A stretch of DNA of 64,000 nt, from positions 496,001 through 560,000 of the forward strand of contig JACKPQ010000001.1 in the NCBI GenBank assembly GCA_024233435.1, read 5' to 3'. The notes under the pieces were generated by a model. The model was given only the letters and a program-made list of their open reading frames with translations. It made no database searches and was not told the DNA's origin. Within the stretch, counting starts at the first letter, position 1. Every line of letters starts with the position of its first letter. Shown piece after piece: positions 1 to 10,197 of this stretch. The position numbers and the translations under genes were made by a program. This DNA is from Chlamydiales bacterium. Lineage in GTDB: Bacteria; Chlamydiota; Chlamydiia; Chlamydiales; JACKPQ01.

Positions 1-3000
1 TGCTGACTTCAAAGGCAATCAACGATCGCAGAATTTCCAACGGGACACTATCAAAGGTGTAGGCGCGCTGTTTTCTAAGCTCTTTTGTTAATACAAGGGG
101 CTGATTGATACAACTTAAAAGTCGATTAAGGTGCTGTAGGTGTGTTTGTGCAATCCAGTGATAGAAAAACGCTTTCTCTAAGGCAGTACCCTTTAGGTCA
201 CCGGAAATAAATTGGTGTGCGAGCTCTTCAAAGGTGAGAGATACATTTGTTTTAAGTTGCGCAAGCTCTAGCACTCGATCAGATTCTGACGCTAGTCGAT
301 AATTTACAGCTGTTAGAAGCTCTTTCTTACTTGATTTCAGTAGAGTTTCATAAGAAGACTTCATGCCTAATAGTTGCGCTTTGAGCTGATCAATATCTCC
401 GCTATACGGACGCGCAGATTTAGAAGGAGTGAATGCTTTAAGCTCTTTATTCAACCTCATTATTGTTTGCTTGACTGCATCGCTTCCCTCTACGGGATAT
501 TCTTCATAATTAAAAGCGTTGTCATCAGGAATTATATCAACGCTAGGGAGCGCGCTGAAAAATTGATGGTCAAAGCTTGCAAATAGAGACGCAGTAGCTG
601 CATCAAGGTGCGTAAAATCGGGCTGCTCTGTTTTCTCTTCACTTTTGAAAGCTTTCTTGATCAAGTGTCTACCGATCTGATAACCAAATTTAGCGACTCT
701 TACAACAGTTTGTAACTTTCTAGACTGGAGAGGATCAGATTCTCTTACATACGAATTAGCAACATGGCCAGCTACATTAAGGAGAAGGTTGGGTAGTCTA
801 CTTTTTAGAGAAGACCAAGTCTTATCAAGAAAAAGTGTGCTGCGCGCGGTTGTATAAATTGTGCTTATTTGATCCTTCAAGGACAGCCCTTCGTCTTTGC
901 TGTTAAAATGAAGAAAATAACAGTCAAACAGATCAGAGGTGCTGGGAGGGTAGTCAATATTATCTAATAATTTCATTTCATTAGGAAGGCTTTCCATGAG
1001 TCTAATACGGTTAGCCTCAAAAGCATTTCGTTGCTCTGGGCTAAGCTGTGGATTAATGTCGTTTATATACAAGGCATAGTAGAAGGCAAAGTTTTTATGA
1101 AACAATTTCGGATGAATACAAAGCCCGGGGTCACAGACTAGGTTAATAAACGAGTTCCAATCAGTACTCTTCTTGTGATTCTTCTTCCAGTGATCCAGAA
1201 GAGAATTGTAGCCCTTTCTTAAGTTCGTTTTTGCCACAGAATTAAACACTGAACGAGCGATAGGCATCAAAATAGGATCATGTTTATTAGCTGAGCAAAG
1301 ACAAAGCTCTTTACAGTATGATTCTAAAAGTTTTTGTGGATCAGGAAAAAGCCTTTGGTACCCATCAATTTGATTAAGGATAGCTAAAAGAGTTGTAGTC
1401 TCTGGTGAGTAATCAGCGTCCAGGAAGGGGAGGATAGAAAGCAGTTGCTTGCGCTTAGCATCAAAGGTTTTAAGCTGCTCAGTGTCAGCTGTAAAAGGGG
1501 GTTTCCCCATCAATAAGGAGTAATAAGCTATAAAATAGCGTTTGATTGCAAGAGGTGTTACCTCAGAGATTGTAAGTGGAAGCTCTGAGGTTTCATCTGT
1601 CAATAGCTTTAAAATGCCACCATCCATAAACGCTTCGATATTTGACTCTTCTAAAGACTTAACCAGAGTGATTGCCATTGTGGGCGCATCACATTTGTTG
1701 AAAGTAAACGGATGATTGATAAAAGCAATCACTTTTTCTAGGCCTAGTGAAAGATATTGTAGATTGTTGTTTTTCTTACCCGCAACCTGCTCCTGACTTG
1801 AAGAAGTGAGGTAGTCTTCTATAAAACCGATTTCCTCTCCGTGTTTTTTCCTTAAATCCCTGTAGCGCTTCGCAACACTTGGCATCAAAATCTTTGCCTG
1901 AACAAAAACGTCTAAACCGATCCTATTGATTAGATTTTGGAAGAGCTCAGGTAACTGCTTGATAATTGGCTCTATGAAGTTAGAGGTCGTTGTAACTAGT
2001 CCTTGCAGAAGAAAAAGCTCATGATATTCATTTAAGCGGTATCGATCTAGGTCTGAAGCATCTTGTAAATAATTCTGATAGTGAAGTTGAGCGGCGATCC
2101 AGCTAACATAACGGGGCTTGCATGCTTTATCAGGTTCAACAAACACGCATGTGTTTTCGCAAATAATAGACTCTAACTTTAATAAAAGCGATCGAACATT
2201 TTTGTCTTGGGTCAAAATAAAGGCTAATTGAATCAGTTCGGCTGTTCGAGTCAATTCTCGATGAATTGGACCTAGCTGAGCTGCAGACTCTAACTTTGAA
2301 AGAGTTTGCCTTGCTTGCTTGATACTGCCTTTACAGAGCTGCTGATAAAAAAGATAGGCTAGGCTATCTGGATCTAGGCTTGTTAAGCTCTTCTTCTTAT
2401 CTAGAGTGTAAACGTAGTAGTTCAATCTAGCGCGACGGAAAATGATATGATCTGAAATATAAGTCTCTATTGTGCTGCTTAGGTAAGGGGACAATAGCTT
2501 TGGAATGGCACTTTGAAGGGCTGCTGTTGCTAGGGAAGGGATAGTATCATCACCTGGAATGATAACTTTAACTTGCCCTTCGCTGTTGACCAACTTTAGA
2601 TAGAGCGGGTATTGAAGCAGAGCTGGGTCAAATTGGTCTTCAGCGATCCAAAAACCAGGGAAATGATCATGGTCTCTGGCTTTGTAGATGCCTTCAACAC
2701 ATTCGACTTCAAAAGAAAGATTTAAAAACGGGAACATGATTTTGGTGATATGGTGTTCATTGGCCATGACCTTCATCTCATTTGAAAACCAATTCAAAGA
2801 CCCAAGCAGTGTGAGATATTTTTCCGGAGCGATCATTGCGCTTTCAGTTTCAGCGATCAATTGCTTCTCTTCAGTGACTCGGTAGGTGTTATCCCGCACT
2901 AACTTGGTCGTAAGCTTCTTAACAACCTTTAGATCTTTGACGATGAGCATTTCTGATTTTTCGTTGTTCACCCACGGAGAATCGGGCTGGTGAGTATAGG

Positions 3001-6000
3001 TATAGCTTGTTCCTTCAAAGGCAATTTGCATTTTGTATTTGCACCCAAGTTGACTTTCCCGAACATAGGCATGAGTGCCCAGATCAAGGAGATCAAAGCC
3101 TTTTTGCTCACGTTCGACGCAGATAGTGATGTCGCTATCTACTACCTGATACACATTGGTTGAAAGAGCAATAACTTCCACACTTCTTTTCAGTTGTTTT
3201 TCAGCCCAAATCTCTATAGAAGTGGCAGATTCAATGGGGGTTGAGATTTTGTAGAGTGGTTTGCCATCTTGCATCTTAAAATGATCACCCTCTACTTGAA
3301 CCTCAATACCCAATGCTCGACTTATTTCGTCAGCATCCATCTTTATCTCTTGAACTTTAGACCCTAAGAGGAGATCAATATGAACCTGACCATTCGTATA
3401 GAGGGGGAAAGAGCCTGACCAAGCTTGCTCTTTGGAGGTTTCAATACGCATGATTTTGGCTAAGCTGTTGAGCGCCTCATCTCGCGCTCTTTTGCATTCA
3501 GGCAGATCGATTCTATCCTTTATTAACGGGATCAGTTCTAGTGCAGTTTGGAAATCTAAACTGTTAAACAACGTCATGATGATCGGTTTTAAAGAATCTT
3601 GAGCTGTAGTTCTTCCCTCAAAGGAAGCATAAAATTTTGCAAGCTCTTGGTATTCTTTCCTGTCTATAAGCTCTTGTTCGAAATCTGGAAACTTCTCAGC
3701 AGAACCCGGAATACAATAGACGCAGAATTTCTTCAATTTAAGGCCCAGTATATAAGACTTTGCATCGAATGGAGAGTTGAATAGGGTCTCGGTCACTTTT
3801 TTAGCTAACAGATCAACAATTTCACGATTTGATTTCAAAGCGGCAATGAGTATACCTGCACTAAAAAGGCTCTCTAGATTAACTTTTCTCAATCCTAAGG
3901 AGTAAGCAATATAATCTTGGAGCTCAACATCTTTAGCCTTATTTTCAAAAGATTGGTCATTGCACTTTATGGAATAGATCAACTCGTCTTCTGATACAGG
4001 GTTGCAGGTTATGGGACGATTTGCAACGGAGACATTTGATTCAAATTCCGTTTCAGGGTTGGATAGGGAAAAGTAGCGGTATAGAAAATTTTGTTTTTCT
4101 TTTGAAGTAAATTCTACAGGGCTCTCTGCATCCAAGGGACGATGCCCGTCGAATTCGTGCCTTATCCTTAACATTTCATCTCGTACGATAGAAACATCTT
4201 TTGGAAGCATTCGTGCATCTTTACTCCAGTAATTCGATGCTTTGATTTTAGAGATGCGCCTTAGTTCAGCAAATGCTTTTATACCTAATGGGTTTTTCTC
4301 CAGCTTTTCTAATTGAGCTTGATAATTTTGTTGTAGAACAACTGCCTGATTGAGCAGATTTTTAGTTTCTTTTTGAAGTTCTTGATTCAATTTTAGCAGG
4401 TACTTTTTTTCTGCTGAGTCAGGTTGCTGTAAAATCTCTTCTTTTAGTTGTTTCTCCTCGCTTAGCTGCATTTCGCATTTAGCTTGAGATGTAAACTTTG
4501 TCAGCTCTAGATTTTCCAGGTTTTTCTCTATGGAGAAGAAAAGTCTTAACTTATTTAAAATGAATTCACGATCTTCAATGGAAAAGTCTTTAAGGATCTC
4601 ATTCTGGTGACTTTTCAAAGAGTTATTGAGCAGCTCATTATCAAAGAACACTCTAAATGCTAATAGGTTATACTTACTCTGACCATCATCTGTAGCTGAT
4701 GTATGGAGTTTTAGCTTGTTTTGATAGTTTGGACATTGAAGAAGAGCCCTGTAATAGCGAGCTTCTTCGCTAGAATCGGTCAATGAGTGACTATAAGATC
4801 CCGACCAGATTGTTGAATCGGGAATAACCATGGAATGTGAAAAGAGCGAGCGATTTTTAAGCTCTTCAATTTCTTCACGGGTGTAAGCGTGGTGTGGGTC
4901 CAAATTGAAGTAGCTACAAAGCTTGAAATAGTACTCTGCGACTAAGGGAGATTCTATTTGCTGATGAAGAGCAAAATTAGCCAGTTCCCATCCGTTCATT
5001 TCAAAGCCATCAAGGTGGTTTTCAGGGTTTAGTTTTGCAAGCTTCCACATAATGGCAGCAATATGGATTTTGACGAGGAGTTTAATGGGGCTAGGGTAGT
5101 TACCGTTTGCATTATTTTGAATTTTTCGACTTAAAGCTTGCAACTTCTTAATCTCTGTACTTGGATTTTGCACAGTTTTGCAGTATTCATCTGGCATACC
5201 CCACTGAGTGATTGATAGGATGAGATTGTCAATGGTATTCGGTGTACTTTGATGCAACAGGGCATACCTTGTAGCATTTGCCCTGGGATTATATTTTAAT
5301 TCAGCAGCCAGAGAATCAGCAATTTCAACGAACGAAGAGGCAGGTCGGCGAGGAATTTCAAACGAGAGGATTCCACGATGCAGTAGTTGATTGTCTAAAT
5401 GCTTTAATTGCCCAAGAGCCGATTGCACTTGATCCGGAATGATCTGGCGTATGCCTGAGGCAAGATAAGATCCAATCAGACCGGGGATTTTGTTTAACGG
5501 CCAAGATTTCATTAAAAACTTGAAGACAGCATTGATAATCAATCCTGTCACAATTGTTTTTGCAGACTTTTTTATATCTCCAAAGAGAGCAGCACTGATT
5601 AAGCTTGCAATGAGCATGGAGTTTAGGAGCACAAATTTCAAGAGTTGTAAAGCTACGGCTTTAGCTCCCCACTCAAATGGAGGCGCCGCTGCCATAGGCT
5701 GTAAATTCTCTATCTCCAATTCGTTAAAAACGTGGTCTATGACAGGAGCAATCTCAGGTCCAAATAAGGGGATAAGAAAACCTTTTAAAGAATCGGCATG
5801 CCTGCTTGTCATGCCCACTTTTTTTAACACAGAGGACAAAGCATCAAAAAGCGTCTGCGGCAAAACGACAGAATTTGTTGCTCTATGCACCAAACTAGGA
5901 TGGGCTTTCTGATAGGCTGCTTCAATTTCAGCAAGAGTAGAAAGGAGCGCCATTTTTTCTTCATCTTCTAGCTTGAGCTCCAAAGCTTTTCTGACGAGAA

Positions 6001-7543
6001 ATTGTGCTGATTTTAAAAGGGTGCTTATATTTTTGTCCCGATCGCTATACCAAAAATCAATCAAGGCCTGTTTGCGTAAATGATAAAGCTCTAAATCTGT
6101 TAAAGGTTCCTCAAGTAGGGGAACAAAGGAGTTTGAAACATTAATTTGAGACATCGTATCCTTTGAAAACGATGGCGAGCGCTTCGATTTGTGGCCTGAA
6201 AGCAGTTTTTGGTGCAATGCTTTAACATGTTTTGCGCTGTAGCTGATTTCGGGGTTTGAAAGAGGTTGTGTATAATATGATAACCATCTTGTAACAAGCT
6301 CTTCAGAGAACATTTCAGGCTTAAGAGACTTAAATTCAATAAGCGGCTCGCCTTGATCTCCGATTCGTAGCATAAAAATCTTAAGATTGTACAGCCCATT
6401 TTGACCCTTTTGAATTTTATACCATACAGGTTGCTTCGTTGAAGAGATATTAAGCGAGTCCATTGCAGTCTGAACAAACTGTGGGATATGGGCTCGCATA
6501 GAGCTTATCACTGTATCAAAGAGTCGAGCCACTTGCTTCCAATACTCTGGGCTATTTTCATCATAAAAATCCAAAATGCCTTTTTTAAAACCACTTCTTA
6601 AAATATGGGCAGCAAGCTCGCGAAGTGCTGAGCTTATTTTAGAATTAGTTAGTGATTCATCCAATGCATTGGATAGCTCCTTGCCGGGAGAAAAATAGTT
6701 CTTCAGCTTTTGAATGGTTTCTGGAAGGATGCGATCTCCACTAACCAATTTGGTAAGAAACATACGAAAGGGCACTTTAGAAAGCCTTTCTCCAAATTCT
6801 GTTTCTAGCCGCTCTGCTAATCTTTCAATCGTCGGCCTAAACGATCCCTTTTTAAATTCGTTAACAGAGCGCTTATCGAGACCTATATCAGATAGGTCGT
6901 TCATTAAGTCTATTTGAATGAAGAACTTAGATATATTATTTGAACAACCGCTCATAATCAGAAGGTCTTGGCCTGCATCCAAGCCTACGATGGCTTCGCG
7001 CATTTCTTGTGTTAATTTCTTAAGATCATCATTATAAGTATTTTCTGATTTAATAGAAGCTAAGCGATTATGCCATAGTTCAGCCCTTTTTAAAGTATCG
7101 AGAAGCTCAGGAGAATGGGTATCCCTTAAGTTTTGGACATATTCAAGCCATGTAGAGTGAGACACATCATTAGAAAGGTTCATTTGCGCGTAAATTGCAG
7201 AAAATGTCGCAATAGAGATCGTTTTCTTTCTGTTAACCTTTTTAAGCAATGAAAGAGTAGGGTCGATTTTTGTGTGTGGAGGCAAGCCAATCTGATCTAG
7301 CAGCTCGTTCATTAAAGGTTTATAATCAATAACTAAAGGCTTAATAGCTTTGCCAAATATACGCGCATACCGTTCATCTGAAACATTCCAGGAGTATATG
7401 CGATGAATGAGAGATAAAGACTTTTCAATGTAAGTATTTTTTTTAACTGCGAGATCAAAATATGGAAAAAGGGTAAATTCATCCTTAAATTGCGCAAAAG
7501 TGTAGGACTTATTGTCTTTTTCACTGTAAATACACGAAAACAT
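1..7543 (-). CDS. giant uncharacterised protein, C-terminus beyond the window
   Basis: An uninterrupted minus-strand frame runs from an ATG at 7543 to the left edge, at least 2514 codons with no stop. I do not recognise the family. Residues about 625-690 hold two hydrophobic stretches. Residues about 1000-1085 are rich in Glu, Lys and Gln and look like a coiled coil. Residues about 1410-1690 look beta-rich, and the rest looks mostly helical. There is no signal peptide. The ATG has no clear ribosome site but has a promoter-like sequence just upstream. It lies 70 nt downstream of the OsmC gene on the same strand. Giant proteins of unknown function occur in environmental chlamydiae, and some carry a DUF3638-type C-terminal region; whether this one does cannot be seen because that part would be outside the window. 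Confidence 0.85.
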   Translation of the reverse strand, partial: MFSCIYSEKDNKSYTFAQFKDEFTLFPYFDLAVKKNTYIEKSLSLIHRIYSWNVSDERYARIFGKAIKPLVIDYKPLMNELLDQIGLPPHTKIDPTLSLLKKVNRKKTISIATFSAIYAQMNLSNDVSHSTWLEYVQNLRDTHSPELLDTLKRAELWHNRLASIKSENTYNDDLKKLTQEMREAIVGLDAGQDLLIMSGCSNNISKFFIQIDLMNDLSDIGLDKRSVNEFKKGSFRPTIERLAERLETEFGERLSKVPFRMFLTKLVSGDRILPETIQKLKNYFSPGKELSNALDESLTNSKISSALRELAAHILRSGFKKGILDFYDENSPEYWKQVARLFDTVISSMRAHIPQFVQTAMDSLNISSTKQPVWYKIQKGQNGLYNLKIFMLRIGDQGEPLIEFKSLKPEMFSEELVTRWLSYYTQPLSNPEISYSAKHVKALHQKLLSGHKSKRSPSFSKDTMSQINVSNSFVPLLEEPLTDLELYHLRKQALIDFWYSDRDKNISTLLKSAQFLVRKALELKLEDEEKMALLSTLAEIEAAYQKAHPSLVHRATNSVVLPQTLFDALSSVLKKVGMTSRHADSLKGFLIPLFGPEIAPVIDHVFNELEIENLQPMAAAPPFEWGAKAVALQLLKFVLLNSMLIASLISAALFGDIKKSAKTIVTGLIINAVFKFLMKSWPLNKIPGLIGSYLASGIRQIIPDQVQSALGQLKHLDNQLLHRGILSFEIPRRPASSFVEIADSLAAELKYNPRANATRYALLHQSTPNTIDNLILSITQWGMPDEYCKTVQNPSTEIKKLQALSRKIQNNANGNYPSPIKLLVKIHIAAIMWKLAKLNPENHLDGFEMNGWELANFALHQQIESPLVAEYYFKLCSYFNLDPHHAYTREEIEELKNRSLFSHSMVIPDSTIWSGSYSHSLTDSSEEARYYRALLQCPNYQNKLKLHTSATDDGQSKYNLLAFRVFFDNELLNNSLKSHQNEILKDFSIEDREFILNKLRLFFSIEKNLENLELTKFTSQAKCEMQLSEEKQLKEEILQQPDSAEKKYLLKLNQELQKETKNLLNQAVVLQQNYQAQLEKLEKNPLGIKAFAELRRISKIKASNYWSKDARMLPKDVSIVRDEMLRIRHEFDGHRPLDAESPVEFTSKEKQNFLYRYFSLSNPETEFESNVSVANRPITCNPVSEDELIYSIKCNDQSFENKAKDVELQDYIAYSLGLRKVNLESLFSAGILIAALKSNREIVDLLAKKVTETLFNSPFDAKSYILGLKLKKFCVYCIPGSAEKFPDFEQELIDRKEYQELAKFYASFEGRTTAQDSLKPIIMTLFNSLDFQTALELIPLIKDRIDLPECKRARDEALNSLAKIMRIETSKEQAWSGSFPLYTNGQVHIDLLLGSKVQEIKMDADEISRALGIEVQVEGDHFKMQDGKPLYKISTPIESATSIEIWAEKQLKRSVEVIALSTNVYQVVDSDITICVEREQKGFDLLDLGTHAYVRESQLGCKYKMQIAFEGTSYTYTHQPDSPWVNNEKSEMLIVKDLKVVKKLTTKLVRDNTYRVTEEKQLIAETESAMIAPEKYLTLLGSLNWFSNEMKVMANEHHITKIMFPFLNLSFEVECVEGIYKARDHDHFPGFWIAEDQFDPALLQYPLYLKLVNSEGQVKVIIPGDDTIPSLATAALQSAIPKLLSPYLSSTIETYISDHIIFRRARLNYYVYTLDKKKSLTSLDPDSLAYLFYQQLCKGSIKQARQTLSKLESAAQLGPIHRELTRTAELIQLAFILTQDKNVRSLLLKLESIICENTCVFVEPDKACKPRYVSWIAAQLHYQNYLQDASDLDRYRLNEYHELFLLQGLVTTTSNFIEPIIKQLPELFQNLINRIGLDVFVQAKILMPSVAKRYRDLRKKHGEEIGFIEDYLTSSSQEQVAGKKNNNLQYLSLGLEKVIAFINHPFTFNKCDAPTMAITLVKSLEESNIEAFMDGGILKLLTDETSELPLTISEVTPLAIKRYFIAYYSLLMGKPPFTADTEQLKTFDAKRKQLLSILPFLDADYSPETTTLLAILNQIDGYQRLFPDPQKLLESYCKELCLCSANKHDPILMPIARSVFNSVAKTNLRKGYNSLLDHWKKNHKKSTDWNSFINLVCDPGLCIHPKLFHKNFAFYYALYINDINPQLSPEQRNAFEANRIRLMESLPNEMKLLDNIDYPPSTSDLFDCYFLHFNSKDEGLSLKDQISTIYTTARSTLFLDKTWSSLKSRLPNLLLNVAGHVANSYVRESDPLQSRKLQTVVRVAKFGYQIGRHLIKKAFKSEEKTEQPDFTHLDAATASLFASFDHQFFSALPSVDIIPDDNAFNYEEYPVEGSDAVKQTIMRLNKELKAFTPSKSARPYSGDIDQLKAQLLGMKSSYETLLKSSKKELLTAVNYRLASESDRVLELAQLKTNVSLTFEELAHQFISGDLKGTALEKAFFYHWIAQTHLQHLNRLLSCINQPLVLTKELRKQRAYTFDSVPLEILRSLIAFEVS

Positions 7544-7549
7544 AAGAGA

Positions 7550-7578
7550 AATATACAACTCTTGTCAATAAAAGTAAA
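7550..7578 (-). promoter_or_regulatory. candidate promoter of the giant gene
   Basis: On the minus strand TTTACT (7573-7578) is followed after 17 nt by TATATT (7550-7555). The predicted transcript start falls at or next to the ATG at 7543, which would make the message nearly leaderless. A TTGACA within the spacer is an alternative -35 but gives a poorer -10. The call rests on consensus match only. Confidence 0.35.
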
Positions 7579-7613
7579 GCGTAATAATAATTTTAATTAT
7601 ACAGTAATAGCTG

Positions 7614-8048
7614 CTAAGGATTCACACTTACTTCAAAGCTAACCTCAGTTTTCATCGAATTGCAAACGATGCAAGCTTTCTTGGACTCATGGAGCACTTT
7701 TTCTCCTTTTGCAGGGTCAGAAGCTCCAGTAAGCGTTGCATGCAAGGCGATATGGCTAATCCAAGGCATTCCCCCCTGACCGCGGTCGATAGTGATGTCA
7801 GCTGTCCCATTAACTTCTGTAAAAGTAAGATTTGACTTTTCGGCAAAAACTTTAAATGTAGCTAAAACGCAATTTAGAAGCGCCAAACCATAAAGATCCT
7901 CAGGGGAATAGCCACCTCCAGGCCCCATAAACTCTGGGGGGATGGCACACTTAATGGGGTCATTGTGTTCAGCTTGGGCTGTCCAAGTGTTTGTAATGCC
8001 AGGCGTTGCTTTTGCAGATGCTTTAAATTTAAGGGGATATTTGATCAT
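7614..8048 (-). CDS. OsmC/Ohr-family peroxidase-like protein
   Basis: The 144-residue protein fits the OsmC/Ohr family, small cytoplasmic dimers that reduce organic hydroperoxides with a reactive cysteine pair. Cys60 sits in the buried-helix context LLNCVLATF and a second cysteine lies in the C-terminal strand context CIVCNS (Cys126 and Cys129), as the family requires. The GPGGGYSPEDL segment near residues 42-52 is also typical. The start is supported by GGAG seven bases upstream of the ATG. The gene is divergent from the dicarboxylate transporter, with an 81-nt intergenic region, and lies upstream of the giant gene on the same strand. The exact subfamily (Ohr, OsmC or YhfA-like) is not settled. 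Confidence 0.85.
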   Translation of the reverse strand: MIKYPLKFKASAKATPGITNTWTAQAEHNDPIKCAIPPEFMGPGGGYSPEDLYGLALLNCVLATFKVFAEKSNLTFTEVNGTADITIDRGQGGMPWISHIALHATLTGASDPAKGEKVLHESKKACIVCNSMKTEVSFEVSVNP

Positions 8049-8129
8049 GTTGGTACTCCATATTTTTCTCTTTCATAATATTGGATAACGCTGTAATAAT
8101 GCGATAGAAATTTACATTTAGAGGTAGAT

Positions 8130-9548
8130 ATGACAGCTCTTAGCTATTCGAAAAAAAACGTGATGCTCTTCGTGGGCAGCTTGCTTGTTGGTTTGATTAT
8201 TTGGATGTTGCCAGCACCTGAGGGAGTTTCTGAAGCTGCTTGGCATTTGTTTGCTATTTTTATTTTTTCTGTATTAGGAATTATTACAAAGCCTCTACCA
8301 ATTGGAACAATTGCTTTCATCAGCTTAATGCTGATAACATTAACTGGAACTCTAACCTTTGAAGAGGCTGCCAGCGGGTTTAGCAACAACATTGTTTGGT
8401 TGATTGTCTTTGCATTTTTTATCGCTCGTGGATTTATTCAGACAGGATTAGGATTTCGCATTGCCTATCACTTAATGAGCTGGCTTGGAAAAAGCACGCT
8501 AGGGATGGGCTATGGTTTAGTTGCTACCGATCTTGTTTTAGCTTCTGCAATTCCAAGCTTAACAGCTAGAACTGGTGGTGTGATCTTTCCACTCTTAAGC
8601 TCACTTTGTAAAGCCTTTGGGAGTGAGCCACACAGTGGTGCAAAAAAGATGGGCTCATACCTTTTCGTAACGGCATTTCAAGGAGCTGTAATCACAAGCT
8701 CCATGTTTGTGACAGCAATGGCTGGCAACCCGATGATCGTCGACTTTGCTGAGCAACTAGGGTTTTCGATTGGATGGGGGAAATGGGCCCTAGCTGCTAT
8801 TGTTCCCGGAGTTGCATGTTTGCTCATCGTTCCATACTTTCTTTATAAAGTGTACGCGCCAGAAGTCAAAGAGACTCCCGATGCCAAAAGCTTTGCGCGC
8901 AAAAGCTTAAAAGACATGGGACGTATTAGCCCTCCTGAAATTGTGATGCTGCTCACTTTTGTCTTGCTAATCATATTATGGGCTGGCGCAAAAGTCATAG
9001 GCATCCATCCAGCGGTAACAGCAACCGTTGGGTTATCCATCTTACTTGTCACTAAAGTGCTCAGCTGGGATGACATCATTAGCGAGAAGGGAGCTTGGAA
9101 CATTTTGATCTGGTTCTCTGTTCTTTTAATGATGGCGGGATTTTTAACGAAACTTGGCTTTATGGGTTGGTTTAGCGATCAAGTAATGATCTACTTACAA
9201 GGCGTAAACTGGGTGGTTGGCTTCACGGTATTGTTCCTTGTGTACTTCTACTCTCACTACTTATTTGCGAGCAATGCTGCGCATATTGGTGCGATGTTTT
9301 TGCCTTTTGTCGTTCTTGCAATTGCAATGGGAACGCCTCCAGGGTTGGCCGTTTTTAGTCTTGCCTTTGCAAGCGGTCTTTTTGGTGGCATCACTCATTA
9401 TGGTTGTGGACCTGCTCCGATTTTCTTCGGTGCTGGCTACGTTAAAATTGGAGACTGGTGGAAGCTTGGCTTTTATGTTAGTGTGATCAATATCTTGATC
9501 TTTATCGGGCTTGGCTCCATATGGTGGAAATTCATCGGACTCTACTAA
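8130..9548 (+). CDS. DASS-family dicarboxylate (2-oxoglutarate/malate) translocator, SodTi type
   Basis: This 472-residue protein has about 12-13 hydrophobic segments and reads as a divalent anion:sodium symporter of the plastid 2-oxoglutarate/malate translocator branch, the type Chlamydia trachomatis encodes as CT204. Family features include SNNIVWLIVFAFF near residue 87, the SLTARTGG segment near residue 145 and the ITHYGCGPAPI segment near residue 427. It would import host dicarboxylates across the inner membrane to feed the TCA cycle; the aconitase gene follows shortly after. The start has AGAGG five bases upstream of the ATG. The stop overlaps the next gene by 28 nt, suggesting translational coupling with the SET protein. 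Confidence 0.9.
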   Translation: MTALSYSKKNVMLFVGSLLVGLIIWMLPAPEGVSEAAWHLFAIFIFSVLGIITKPLPIGTIAFISLMLITLTGTLTFEEAASGFSNNIVWLIVFAFFIARGFIQTGLGFRIAYHLMSWLGKSTLGMGYGLVATDLVLASAIPSLTARTGGVIFPLLSSLCKAFGSEPHSGAKKMGSYLFVTAFQGAVITSSMFVTAMAGNPMIVDFAEQLGFSIGWGKWALAAIVPGVACLLIVPYFLYKVYAPEVKETPDAKSFARKSLKDMGRISPPEIVMLLTFVLLIILWAGAKVIGIHPAVTATVGLSILLVTKVLSWDDIISEKGAWNILIWFSVLLMMAGFLTKLGFMGWFSDQVMIYLQGVNWVVGFTVLFLVYFYSHYLFASNAAHIGAMFLPFVVLAIAMGTPPGLAVFSLAFASGLFGGITHYGCGPAPIFFGAGYVKIGDWWKLGFYVSVINILIFIGLGSIWWKFIGLY

Positions 9549-10153
9549 TTTTCGATCGGCTCTCTCGCAAAGCAAAAGCGATAGAGCCGAATGAGTTTCA
9601 GCTTAAGTTTGGCGTTGAGTATCTTGACGAGCTCTACTTTGAAGATCTGCAAAGCATTGAAAAACTCTGCGCCAAATGCAAAAAACTTCTAAAAAAGCCT
9701 GATATAAAAGCAGAAAACGATTGGATCCGCGCTCTTTATGAAGCGAACTTTCGCGCTAAAAATCATCCGCGCCTCATGGTTCGCTACATCAATCACCGGC
9801 TTGGTTATGGTCTTTTTGCAGCAGAGACTATTCCAGCATTCACCTACATTGGTGAATATTCTGGGGTTGTGCGCAAGCGCAACCGCCGCCAGGACAGGAC
9901 AAACAACTATATTTTTGGCTACACCATTGCTCACAAAAGCACGCCTTATGTGATCGATGCCCGTGACCGTGGCAATATAATGCGTTTTGTCAACCATAGC
10001 GACAATCCCAATATCGCCTCTCACTGGATGATTGTTGATAACCTTTGCCATATCATCTTTCATTCCACCGAACTCATTCCTGCTGGCGCCCAGCTTACCT
10101 ACGATTACGGTCCCTATTACTGGCGCACACGCACCAACCCAAAAGAGTTGTAA
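9521..10153 (+). CDS. SET-domain protein lysine methyltransferase, NUE-like
   Basis: The 210-residue protein carries a C-terminal SET domain (about residues 85-200) with the S-adenosylmethionine and substrate motifs GYGLFA (95-100), RFVNHS (155-160) and YDYG (194-197), ending with YYWR. The layout, including an N-terminal Cys/Lys-rich helical part, matches the Chlamydia protein NUE (CT737), a type III secreted histone methyltransferase of about 219 residues. In C. trachomatis NUE lies beside ybcL; here a PEBP gene is two genes further on, which supports orthology. The ATG lies inside the preceding transporter gene and has no strong ribosome site, and no other in-frame start occurs for about 80 codons. 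Host chromatin as target is inferred from the homologue. Confidence 0.87.
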   Translation: MVEIHRTLLIFDRLSRKAKAIEPNEFQLKFGVEYLDELYFEDLQSIEKLCAKCKKLLKKPDIKAENDWIRALYEANFRAKNHPRLMVRYINHRLGYGLFAAETIPAFTYIGEYSGVVRKRNRRQDRTNNYIFGYTIAHKSTPYVIDARDRGNIMRFVNHSDNPNIASHWMIVDNLCHIIFHSTELIPAGAQLTYDYGPYYWRTRTNPKEL

Positions 10154-10197
10154 ATTAGTTTGCTAATTCGTTAATGTGAGGAAAAAGGAGAACATCA

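Noticed and set aside
5490..6477. Moderate frames on both strands within the left 7.5 kb
   Set aside because: They are shadows of the giant minus-strand frame, which is uninterrupted and protein-like throughout.
9261..9575. Minus-strand frame opposite the dicarboxylate transporter
   Set aside because: Shadow of a strongly supported membrane-protein gene.
10152..10168. Small hairpin between the SET gene and aconitase as a terminator
   Set aside because: Only a 6-bp AT-rich stem without a T-tract.
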